Below are positions 1 to 7,400 of a DNA stretch of 13,868 nucleotides, in pieces. The translations under genes were made by a program, and so were the position numbers. The notes below the pieces were generated by a model, which was not told where the DNA came from, made no database searches, and worked only from the letters and a program-made list of their open reading frames with translations. Each line of letters starts with the position of its first letter. Position 1 is the stretch's first letter. This stretch comes from Planctomycetes bacterium UBA2386 (GTDB lineage: Bacteria; Planctomycetota; UBA1135; UBA2386). The DNA is taken from positions 7,172-21,039 of the forward strand of contig DDSQ01000183.1 of assembly GCA_002343845.1 (NCBI GenBank). Reading direction: 5' to 3'.

Positions 1-219
1 CACGGCGGGCGCTGCGTCGAGGTGGTCACCGGCAGCCACACGGCGTCCGACCAGGTCCGCTATGCCGAGACCGCGCTGGAGTTCGGGCTGCTCGCCTCCC
101 GCGGCAGCGACTTCCACTCGCCCGGCGAGAGCCGCGCCGAGCTGGGCAGCCTGCCGCTGCTGCCGGGACGGCTGCGGCCCGTCTGGGCCGAACTGCAGGA
201 TCGCGTGCAGCGCGCCTGA
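1..219 (+). CDS. PHP-domain phosphoesterase, probable RNase AM/YciV (TrpH) family, 3' end only
   Basis: The reading frame is open from the first base and ends in TGA at 217-219, giving the last 72 residues of a longer protein whose start lies outside the window. The segment carries EVVTGSHTASDQ and then GLLASRGSDFHSP. The GSDFH motif near the C-terminus is typical of PHP (polymerase and histidinol phosphatase) domains, where this histidine helps bind catalytic metals. The spacing and the end of the protein shortly after this motif resemble the TrpH/YciV family, known as 5'-3' exoribonuclease RNase AM (Rnm) and as a 3',5'-nucleotide bisphosphate phosphatase. The family call is by recognition of the C-terminal third only, so exact substrate is inference. 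The gene converges on the GGDEF-EAL gene with 37 bases between stop codons, and it is probably unrelated in function to its right-hand neighbours. Confidence 0.8.
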   Translation, partial: HGGRCVEVVTGSHTASDQVRYAETALEFGLLASRGSDFHSPGESRAELGSLPLLPGRLRPVWAELQDRVQRA

Positions 220-226
220 GCGGCAT

Positions 227-244
227 CGGGCCGGATGCGGCCCG
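227..244. terminator. Hairpin between convergent genes, possible bidirectional terminator
   Basis: A perfect 7-bp stem, CGGGCCG at 227-233 and CGGCCCG at 238-244, with a GATG loop, sits between the stop of the PHP gene (219) and the stop of the GGDEF-EAL gene (257). Its position suits a shared terminator for both strands. Neither side has a run of T residues, so it is not a classical intrinsic terminator; it may only stabilise 3' ends. In DNA this GC-rich, 7-bp stems arise easily by chance. Confidence 0.35.
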
Positions 245-256
245 CTCCCGCTGCGC

Positions 257-2515
257 TCAGACGGCGGGCCCGAACACGGTGCGCGGCGCCAGCGTCCGCG
301 CGAGGTCCAGGTCACTGCGCTCGAACCAGGGCGAGCGCCGCCGCTCGAGGATCTGCTCGAGCCAGGCCTCGACGGCGTCGCCGGGTATCGCCTTGCTGAA
401 CAGGAAGCCCTGCATCACGGTGCAGCCGAGGCGGTTGAGCACCTCCATCTGCCGCTCGGTCTCGACGCCCTCGGCGACGACGCGCAGCCCCAGGGCCCGC
501 GCCAGCGCGATGATCGCGGTGACGATCGCGCTGTTCTGCGGCTTCTTGCCGAGGTCGCTGACGAACTGGCGGTCGATCTTCAGCTCGGAGATCGGCAGCG
601 AGGTCAGGCGCGCCAGCGACGAGTAGCCGGTGCCGAAGTCGTCGATCGCCACCTCGACACCCACCGCGTTGAGCCGGTGCAGCGACGGCATCACGACGGC
701 GAGCTCCTTCATCAACCCGGTCTCGGTGATCTCGAGCTGGATCGCGCGGTGCGGCACGCCGTGCGCGCTCGCCGCCTGGTGGATGTGCTCGACGAGGTCG
801 ATGCGTTCGATCAGCCGCGTCGGCACGTTGACGGCGATCGATTCGGCAAAGCCGAAGGCGTCCGACCACGCCTTCGCCTGGCGGAGCGCCTCGTCGAGCG
901 CCCACGCGGTCATGCGCTCGATGAGCCCCGATTCCTCGGCCACCGGGATGAAGTCGGCCGGCGGCACGAGCCGGCCGTCCCGGCGCCAGCGCATCAGCGC
1001 CTCGGCCCCGACCATGCGCGACGTGCGGGTGTCGATCTTCGGCTGGTAGTGCAGCACGAGCTCGTCGCGCTCGATCGCCTTGTGCAGCGCCGTCTCCAGC
1101 GCCAGCTTCTCGCGAGCCCCGCGGCCGATGCGCTCCGGCGTGTAGAAGGTCAGGCCGTTGCGCCCCGCGGCCTTGACCGCGTACATCGCGGCATCGGAGT
1201 TGCGCAGCAGGTCGAGCACGCTCGCGCCGTCGCGCGGGTACATCGCGATGCCGACGCTGGCGGTGATGAAACACTCCTGCCCGGCGACGAGCATCGGCGC
1301 GCGCAGGGCCTCCAGGATGCGGGTGGCGACGAGCTGGGCATCGTGTGCGTCGGCGACATCGGGGAGCAGCGCGACGAACTCGTCGCCGCCCAGCCGGCCG
1401 GCGGCCTCCAGCGCACGATGCGCGCGCGAGCCGGCCGACTCCAGCATGCCCTCGGCGACCTGCTCGCAGTGCCGCACGCACGAACGCAGCCGGTGCGCGA
1501 CCTCGCAGAGCATCTCGTCGCCGGCGGCGTGGCCGAGGTTGTCGTTGATCAGCTTGAAGCGGTCCAGGTCGATCAGCAGCAGCGCGCAGGCATGGCCATG
1601 GGCGCGTGCGTGCTCGAGCGCACGTTCGGTGCGCCAGATCAGCTGGCGACGGTTGGGCAGCCCGGTCAGCGCGTCGTAGTTGGCGAGGTGCCGGATCTTG
1701 TCCTCGGCCGCCCGCCGGTCGGTCACGTCCTGGACGATGCCGGTGTAGCCGCGTGTCGCGCCCTTGTCGCCGTACTCGGGCTCGGCCTCGACATGGACGA
1801 TGCGCGAGCGCCCGTCCGGCAGCGCGATGGCCAGGTCGGTCGCGAGCACGCTGCCGTGGGCCTGAACCTCGGCGAGCCGGCGCAGGATCGAGCGCCGTCC
1901 GGCCGGCTCGACCATGCGCAGCAGGCCGCGCACGGTCGGTGCCGCGCCGGGCCCGAGACCGAAGACGCGCAGCGCCTCGGCCGACAGCTCGAGCTGGCCG
2001 GACGGCCCGCGCTCGGCGGCATGCCACTGCAGGCTGCCCATGCGTGCCAGGTCCTGGGCGCGCGCGAGCTTGGCCTTGCTGCTCTCGAGCTCCTTGCGCG
2101 TCAACGCCGCGCGCAGCAGGTAGTGCAGCCGCCCGGCCAGGAGGTTCCACTGGCTGCTCTTGACGAAGAAGTCCGTCGCGCCGGCCTCGTAGGCCTTGGC
2201 GATGGATGCCTCGTCGTCGAGGGCGGTCAGCACCAGCACCGGCGTGTGCTCGTGACCGGCGAGCTGGCGCAGGCGTCGACAGGTGGCGAAGCCGTCCATG
2301 CCGGGCATCACGGCGTCGAGCACCACGACATCGGGCACCTCGTGTGCCAGCCGGTCGAGCGCATCCGGCCCGCTGCCCGCCTCCGACACGGCGAAACCCC
2401 GATCGCGCAGCGCCAGCGAGCTCAACATCAGGTTGAACTCGTCGTCGTCGACCAGCAGCACATGCGGCTGCCGGCCGGGCTCGAGGTGGCCGAAGGATGC
2501 GGGGGGCGGGTTCAA
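257..2515 (-). CDS. Response regulator with REC-PAS-GGDEF-EAL domains (cyclic-di-GMP turnover)
   Basis: A 752-residue cytoplasmic protein with no membrane segment. REC domain (about 18-135): acidic pocket D23-D25, phospho-acceptor D67 in VVLDAVMPGMDG, T97 and K119, all present. A PAS-like domain (about 155-270) ends in the usual GIVQDVTDRRAAE linker. GGDEF domain (about 275-455): intact GGDEF at 376-380 and the NYDALTGLPNR opening. It also carries about 19 extra residues (about 355-373) just before the motif, and no clear RxxD inhibitory site. EAL domain (about 470-725): E505 in EAL, N563, EITE at 595-598, DDFGTGYSS at 625-633, K646 and E682/E685 are kept, so phosphodiesterase activity is expected. 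Whether the GGDEF half makes cyclic-di-GMP or only binds GTP is open. The start is TTG at 2515-2513: no ATG lies upstream in frame before a stop, and a later start would cut the REC domain. The divergent kinase at 2783 could be its partner (inference). Confidence 0.93.
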   Translation of the reverse strand: MNPPPASFGHLEPGRQPHVLLVDDDEFNLMLSSLALRDRGFAVSEAGSGPDALDRLAHEVPDVVVLDAVMPGMDGFATCRRLRQLAGHEHTPVLVLTALDDEASIAKAYEAGATDFFVKSSQWNLLAGRLHYLLRAALTRKELESSKAKLARAQDLARMGSLQWHAAERGPSGQLELSAEALRVFGLGPGAAPTVRGLLRMVEPAGRRSILRRLAEVQAHGSVLATDLAIALPDGRSRIVHVEAEPEYGDKGATRGYTGIVQDVTDRRAAEDKIRHLANYDALTGLPNRRQLIWRTERALEHARAHGHACALLLIDLDRFKLINDNLGHAAGDEMLCEVAHRLRSCVRHCEQVAEGMLESAGSRAHRALEAAGRLGGDEFVALLPDVADAHDAQLVATRILEALRAPMLVAGQECFITASVGIAMYPRDGASVLDLLRNSDAAMYAVKAAGRNGLTFYTPERIGRGAREKLALETALHKAIERDELVLHYQPKIDTRTSRMVGAEALMRWRRDGRLVPPADFIPVAEESGLIERMTAWALDEALRQAKAWSDAFGFAESIAVNVPTRLIERIDLVEHIHQAASAHGVPHRAIQLEITETGLMKELAVVMPSLHRLNAVGVEVAIDDFGTGYSSLARLTSLPISELKIDRQFVSDLGKKPQNSAIVTAIIALARALGLRVVAEGVETERQMEVLNRLGCTVMQGFLFSKAIPGDAVEAWLEQILERRRSPWFERSDLDLARTLAPRTVFGPAV

Positions 2516-2706
2516 GGCTCGACGCGCTTTTCGCCGAGCATAACGTCTAACGAGGCCTGTATGCGCACACTTTCAATTTGAAGCGCTTGCAGCAGCGCTG
2601 GCAGCTCGTCCAGGACGCCGGGCGCTGTGGCCGCGACCGGGTTGGCACGCTCGCCGGCCTCGACGCGCGGGCCGGCGAGCCGGGCCGCGTGCGCTGCACC
2701 GGCCAT
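2512..2706 (-). CDS. Possible 64-residue hypothetical protein overlapping the GGDEF-EAL start
   Basis: An ATG at 2706-2704 opens 64 codons ending in TGA at 2514-2512. I do not recognise the product. The second half (about 30-56, with VLDELPALLQALQIESVRIQ) reads as one amphipathic helix, and the first half is Ala/Gly-rich. The main support is arrangement: its TGA overlaps the TTG start of the GGDEF-EAL gene as TTGA, the same overlap used between the HDOD gene and the PAS kinase. Against it: no Shine-Dalgarno sequence precedes the ATG, and the last 25 codons have many A/T third bases (CTT, CAA, ATT, GAA, AGT, ATA, TTA, GTT), unlike neighbouring genes. The AT-rich end may instead be promoter or leader DNA. 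The frame also stays open far upstream, antisense to the kinase gene, which is a common GC-rich artefact. Confidence 0.3.
   Translation of the reverse strand: MAGAAHAARLAGPRVEAGERANPVAATAPGVLDELPALLQALQIESVRIQASLDVMLGEKRVEP
2541..2590. promoter_or_regulatory. AT-rich patch with inverted repeat in the divergent intergenic region
   Basis: This is the most AT-rich stretch around and lies between the divergent GGDEF-EAL (minus) and kinase (plus) genes. It contains the short inverted repeat TTCAA-T-TTGAA at 2572-2582, followed at once by the palindrome AAGCGCTT at 2581-2588. On the minus strand TTGAAA (2576-2571) resembles a sigma-70 -35 box, but no convincing -10 box follows at 16-18 bases. It is a reasonable place for the GGDEF-EAL promoter or an operator. 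The element is a guess from base composition and symmetry. It also overlaps the candidate small ORF, so at most one of the two readings may be right. The rest of 2590-2770 shows nothing definite. Confidence 0.25.
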
Positions 2707-2769
2707 GCCCCGGCCGGCAAGCCGCGGCAGCCCCCCAGGCTGCAGACCGGGCACCGCGCACCGGCTGCC

Positions 2770-2775
2770 TACAAT
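2770..2775 (+). promoter_or_regulatory. TACAAT, possible -10 box for the membrane kinase
   Basis: TACAAT matches the sigma-70 -10 consensus at five of six positions. It stands out in very GC-rich DNA, 7 bases before the ATG at 2783. If real, transcription would start at about 2782, so the kinase mRNA would be nearly leaderless, which fits the lack of a Shine-Dalgarno sequence there. No recognisable -35 box lies 16-18 bases upstream, so confidence is low. Confidence 0.25.
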
Positions 2776-2782
2776 GCCGCCA

Positions 2783-3757
2783 ATGCAGTGCAGCGTTGAA
2801 CACCCGGGCCCCGCAGGCCGCGCTGCCCGCCTGCGGGCGGCGGCCTGCGGCATCGCGTCCGCGGGTCTCGCGCAGCCGGCCTGCGCCGCACCGGCCGACG
2901 ACATCGCGGCGCTGGGGCCGTGGATCTTCGCGAGTGTCGCGCTGGTCCTCGTCGCCGGGCTGGCCTGGTGGGTCGGCCGGGCGACCGGCCGTCGTGAAGG
3001 CCGCGCCGAGGCGAGGGCCCGGCTGGCCGCGCGCAACAGCACGCACGGCAACACCAACCCGCCGGCGAAGACGGCGGCGTCCGCCAAGGCGCAGGACGCC
3101 GCCGCGTTCAGCTACGCGCTGTCGCACGACCTGCGCGCGCCGCTGCGGGTCGTCGAGGGATTCGCCCGGATCCTGAAGGAGGACTACGGTCGGCATCTCG
3201 ACCGCATCGGCAACGATCACCTCGACCGCCTGCTCGGCGCCGCCGCGCGCATGCACACCATGATCGAGGGCATGCTGGCGCTGGCGCAGCTGTCCGAGGC
3301 GCCGCTGGCGCGCCAGCGGGTCAACCTCTCGCAGCTGGCCGGCTTCGTGATCGACGACCTGCGCCGCACGGAACCGCAGCGGCAGGTCGAGGTCGACATC
3401 GCCGGCGGGCTGGAGGTCAACGCCGATCCGGGCCTGCTGCGGCAGATGATGGAGAACCTGCTGGGCAACGCGTGGAAGTACACCGCCCGCAAGGAGCGCG
3501 CGCGCATCGGCCTGCGCGTGCGCGAGCAGGACGGCCAGCCGGTCTACGAGGTCGTCGACAATGGCGCCGGCTTCGACATGCGCACGGCGGGGCGGCTGTT
3601 CGGTCTGTTCCAGCGCCTGCACGGCCAGACCGACTTCCCGGGAACCGGCCTGGGCCTGGCCTCGGTGCAGCGCATCGTGCAGCGCCATGGCGGACGCATC
3701 TGGGCCGAAGCCGAACCGGGTCGCGGCGCCCGCTTCTACTTCACGCTTCCGGGCTAG
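2783..3757 (+). CDS. Membrane-anchored sensor histidine kinase without recognisable sensor domain
   Basis: A 324-residue kinase. Residues 1-36 look like a signal peptide or first hydrophobic segment, with AxA-like sites at about 32-36. A clear transmembrane helix follows at about 48-65 (IFASVALVLVAGLAWW), then an Arg/Ala-rich linker. The HisKA domain begins near 108 with SHDLRAPLR (phospho-acceptor H115). The HATPase domain has the N box (MMENLLGNAWKYT), G1 (DNGAGFDM), F box (LFGLFQRLHG) and G2 (GTGLGLASVQRI), all intact. This catalytic core resembles that of bacteriophytochrome-type kinases, but no PAS, GAF or HAMP domain precedes it. ATG at 2783 or 2774 is preferred from TACAAT just upstream; neither has a Shine-Dalgarno, and an ATG at 2705 is also in frame. 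The TAG at 3755-3757 lies inside the convergent ANTAR gene, a 17-base tail-to-tail overlap. The partner may be the divergent REC-PAS-GGDEF-EAL protein or the ANTAR regulator (inference). Confidence 0.88.
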   Translation: MQCSVEHPGPAGRAARLRAAACGIASAGLAQPACAAPADDIAALGPWIFASVALVLVAGLAWWVGRATGRREGRAEARARLAARNSTHGNTNPPAKTAASAKAQDAAAFSYALSHDLRAPLRVVEGFARILKEDYGRHLDRIGNDHLDRLLGAAARMHTMIEGMLALAQLSEAPLARQRVNLSQLAGFVIDDLRRTEPQRQVEVDIAGGLEVNADPGLLRQMMENLLGNAWKYTARKERARIGLRVREQDGQPVYEVVDNGAGFDMRTAGRLFGLFQRLHGQTDFPGTGLGLASVQRIVQRHGGRIWAEAEPGRGARFYFTLPG

Positions 3758-4355
3758 CCAGGTCCTCGACGGCCTGCACGACGCGCTCGGCCTGCGCGCG
3801 CAGGCTGCGCCCCTCGGCGCCGGCATGGCGGCGCAGCCGCGCCAGCGCCTCGCCGCGCGTCAGCGAGAAGCGGTGCATCAGCACGCCGATGGCCAGCGCG
3901 ACGATCTGCGACAGCGCATCGCCGGCTTCCTGCGGCGGGGGCGCGGCGCCGGCCTGGCGGGACAACACCCGGGCGCGCTCGAAGGCCGCGTCGACGGTCG
4001 GCACGATCTGCCCCACTTCCAGCGGCTTGACGAGGTAGGCCAGCGCGCCGAGCTGCGTGACCTTGGCCACCGTGTCCGGATCCGAGAAGGCCGACAGGAA
4101 GAGGAAGGGCGTGTGGCCGACCTCGCGCAGGTACTCCGCGACGTCGAAGCCGGACTTGCCGTCCATGCGGATGTCCAGCAGCGCGAGATCGGGCTTGTGC
4201 TGCCGCGCCAGGAGGATCGCGTCGTCTCCGTTGTCGGCGTCGATGACCTGGTAGCCGGCGGCCGTCAGGCCGTGGATCAGCGTGGCCAGCACGAGCCGGT
4301 CGTCGTCGACGACGAGGATCTTCCCCTTGCGCGGTGCTTCGCCTTCGGTTGCCAT
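3741..4355 (-). CDS. ANTAR-domain response regulator (RNA-binding antiterminator type)
   Basis: A 204-residue response regulator. The REC domain (about 12-125) has D17-D19, phospho-acceptor D61 in LALLDIRMDG, S88 and K110 in YLVKPL. The ANTAR domain (about 143-200) has IVALAIGVLMHRFSLTRGEA and a following Arg/Ala-rich helix, the usual three-helix RNA-binding fold. In known members (EutV, AmiR, NasT) ANTAR binds twin hairpins in nascent RNA and prevents transcription termination. The gene starts at ATG 4355-4353, 97 bases after the PAS kinase stop and on the same strand. Because HisKA_2 kinases commonly pair with ANTAR regulators, that kinase is the probable partner. The Shine-Dalgarno is weak (GGGCGAG about 6 bases before ATG). 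RNA targets are unknown. Its stop lies within the 3' end of the opposing membrane kinase gene. Confidence 0.92.
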   Translation of the reverse strand: MATEGEAPRKGKILVVDDDRLVLATLIHGLTAAGYQVIDADNGDDAILLARQHKPDLALLDIRMDGKSGFDVAEYLREVGHTPFLFLSAFSDPDTVAKVTQLGALAYLVKPLEVGQIVPTVDAAFERARVLSRQAGAAPPPQEAGDALSQIVALAIGVLMHRFSLTRGEALARLRRHAGAEGRSLRAQAERVVQAVEDLASPEA

Positions 4356-4386
4356 GGCGCTCGCCCGGTGAGCCGGACCTCAACCT

Positions 4387-4453
4387 CGATGGCCGGCGAT
4401 TGTGGCCCAGGACGGCACCCGTCCCGGCGTCGCGGCCCCGCCGGCGGCCATCG
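4387..4453 (-). promoter_or_regulatory. Structured RNA segment between PAS kinase and ANTAR regulator genes
   Basis: In the minus-strand transcript two nested pairings can be drawn. The outer one is a perfect 9-bp stem between 4453-4445 and 4395-4387 (core GATGGCCG/CGGCCATC). The inner one is a 9-bp hairpin, CCGGGACGG-GTG-CCGTCCTGG, at 4427-4407. One pair in it is G-U in the minus-strand RNA and would be an A-C mismatch in plus-strand RNA, so it folds better in the sense direction. It starts 2 bases after the kinase stop and ends about 30 bases before the ANTAR start. It has no U run and no paired hexanucleotide loops of the ANTAR-target type. It could tune RR expression relative to the kinase, or be chance in GC-rich DNA. 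Confidence 0.35.
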
Positions 4454-4455
4454 GT

Positions 4456-7400
4456 TCAGGCGGACTCACGGCGCACGCTCGGCGGCCGCAGGACGAGGGA
4501 TGTCACGACGCGCCCGCCGCCTTCGGCGATGTCCAGCGTCGCGGCGCGACGCGGCAGCAGCGCGCGCACGAGGCCGAGCCCGTACATGCCCGGCGGCTGG
4601 CTGCGCAGGTCCAGCGGCGCGGCCAGCGTGCCGCCGTTGCGGATCTCGATGAGCACGTCCTCGGGGCGCGCGTCCACCCGGCACTGCACCGGCGTGCCGT
4701 CACCGTGCTTGACGGCGTTGATCAGCAGTTCGTTGAGCGACAGCGCCAGCGGGATCGACTCGCGTTCGGGCAGCATCCAGCGCTGCGCGCGCTCGTCGCC
4801 GAGGCTGACCTCGATGACGTGCTGCAGGCTGCGCTGGACGGTCGCGGCGATCGCCTGCAGCACGCCCACCAGGTCCAGCGGGCCGCTGGCGCCGACCTGC
4901 AGGCCATAGACCTGGGCGATCGCCTGCAGCTGTCCGATCGCCTCGAGCAGCGGGTCGCCGATCTCCGGGCGTCGCTGAGCGGCCTGCTGCAGCAGGCCGG
5001 CCACGCCCTGCAGGTTGTTCTTGATGCGGTGGTGGACTTCGCGCACGAGCATCTCGCGCTGCGCGATCGCGGCCTGCAGCCGGGCCTGCTCGGCCGCCCG
5101 CGGCTCGGTCACGTCGTTGGCCACCAGCAGCACCTGCCCGGGACGGGCCGGCCCGGTCTCCACCGAGGGCACGTGGAGGTGCACGAAGCGGGCATCCCAC
5201 AGCCGCGCGCCCTGCCCGTCGCCGCCGGGCCGCGTGATCTCCCGGCGCACGCCTTCGGTCGTGTCGCGGGCCAGCACCAGGCTCGCCCGCAAGGCGGCGG
5301 ACTGGTCGGCATCGCCCAGGCAGTCCTCGGGCTGCCGGCCGAGCAGCTGGGCGGTCGGTCGCCCGAAGAAGGTCTCGGCCCCGTGGTTGCACTCCACCAT
5401 CGCGAGGCTGCCCGCGTCGAACAGCGCGATCGCCAGCGGGGCCGTCTCGATCAGGCGCTGCAGCGAGGCGCGCGCGCCCGAGATGCTGACCTCGGCCTGG
5501 CGCCGCGCCTCGATGTCCAGCAGCGCGAAGGTGACCTGGCGGCCGACGGCCGAGTCGCGCGGCGTGGCCACCGCGTTGCCGACGACCCAGAACTCGCGCC
5601 CGTCGCGGGCCTGCAGCCGGCACTCGAAGTTCTCCGACTCGCCGTCGGCCAGCCGCGTGAGCCAGTCGGTGCGGCTGAGCGGGTGGGCCGGCTCGGCGGT
5701 GGCGACGCAGCCGATCGGCGCGCCGACGAAGTCCTCCAGCTCGCCGCCGAACATGCGCCGCGCCGACCGGTTCATCCACTCGATGCCGTTCTCGCCCACG
5801 GTGACGATGCCCACGAGCACCGAGTCCAGCACGGCGCGCGTGCGGCCCGCCAGCTGCTGCAGCGACTCGCGGGCACGGCGCAGCTCGTCGACGTCGACGA
5901 ACGAGCAGATCAGGTCCGACCGGGCGGCGCCCGGGTCGACGGCCCGCACCGACAGCTGCGTCCAGCGCAGCGTGCCGTCGCGGTGGCGCAGGCGCTGCTC
6001 GGTCACGCGCCGGGCCCCGCTGGCCAGCCAGGAGCGCAGCCGGTCCTCGCCGGACAAGCCGTCGGCGTCGCCGAACAGGGTCGAGACATCGCGGCCGGCA
6101 AGCTCGTCCGCCCCGAGGCCGGTCAGGTCGGACATCGCCGCGTTGGCCCGCACGATCTGGCCGCCGCGCAGCCACGCGATGCCGACGTCGGACTGGTTGA
6201 ACATCAGCTCGCGCTCGTGCAGCGCGCGCTCGACCTCGGCTTGCTGGCGCTTCAGCCGCGTGATGTCGGCCAGGACCGCGACCGCCTCGGCGGCATCGCC
6301 CGCCGGTTCGGCGCGGCGCAGCGACAGCGCGTACCACTGCGGCTCGCCGTCCGGGCCGGCGGCGGACGGCCGCGCCGGCAACGCCATCTCGATGTCGCAC
6401 GGACGGGAGGCCGACAGCGCCTGCAGCGCGGCGTCGACACCGCTGGCGCCCGGGCCGCGGTGGTCGAACAGGTGCTGCACCGCGACGCCGGCCGCCGCGC
6501 CGGGCACGAAGCCGAGCATGCGCTCGAAGCGCAGGTTGCAGCGCACGAGCCGCCCGTCGCGCAGGTAGGCGATGCCCACCGGCGAGCCGTCGAGGATGGT
6601 CGTCAGCTCGCGCAGCAGTTCGTCGCGCTGGCGCCGGCTGCGCTCCTCGTCGGTGACGTCCAGCGTGACGACGGCGATCGCGTCGCCTCCACCGGGCAGC
6701 CGTCCGGGCTCCACGTGGGTGTGCAGCCAGCGCCGCCCGCGCTGCGGATGCTGCACGCGGTAGCGCGCCTGCGCGGGCTGCGCGTCGTGCTGCGCCTGCT
6801 GCAGGCGTTCGTAGGCGGCCCGGTAAGCGGGCTCGACGAGGCCCCCGGCGAGATCCGTGCCCTCGCTCGAGGTATCGGGCGGCGCCGCCGCCGGGCCCGA
6901 CGAGCTCACCCGCAGCGACACCACGTCGACGCCGGCCGCGTGCATCAGGGCCCGCCGGCCCAGCTCGGCGATGTCGCGCTCGGCCACCGCGCTGTCGTCG
7001 ACGACATGCGCCATGACGCGGAAGGTGCCGTCGCCGATGTCGCAGGCGTGCAGTCGCGCCCGCAGCCGCCCGGGCGCGGAGCCGGTAGCGTGCAGCTCGG
7101 CCACGGCCTCGATCGCCGGCTGGCCCGGCCGCAGGTCGGCGCGCAGCCGGCCGTCGACCCAGCCGAGAAGCCGCTGCACCGCGGGTGGCACATCGCCCAG
7201 CGTGACCGGCGCGCCGCCGGCCCAGGCATCGAACACCGCGTTCGACCGCAGAATCAGCCCGGCCTCGTCGAACACCAGCATGCCGGCCGGACTCTGGTCG
7301 AACCACTGGGTCAGCTCGTCCTGCAGGCGGTCGACCTGCGCGCGCAGGTGGTGTTCGGCCGAGATGTCCTGGAGCAGCCACAGCACCAGCCCCTCGCGCT

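Noticed and set aside
62..2581. An open plus-strand frame of over 800 codons across the GGDEF-EAL gene.
   Set aside because: It is antisense to a protein with full REC, GGDEF and EAL motifs, is Arg/Ala/Gln-rich without domains, and is what GC-rich third positions produce.
2578..2799. A 73-codon plus-strand frame upstream of the membrane kinase.
   Set aside because: No domain, no Shine-Dalgarno, basic low-complexity composition, and it runs through the probable promoter and into the kinase start.
4387..4453. Classical ANTAR-target twin hexaloop RNA.
   Set aside because: The visible hairpin has a 3-base loop and no second stem with a hexanucleotide loop of the known pattern; kept only as an unexplained structured segment.
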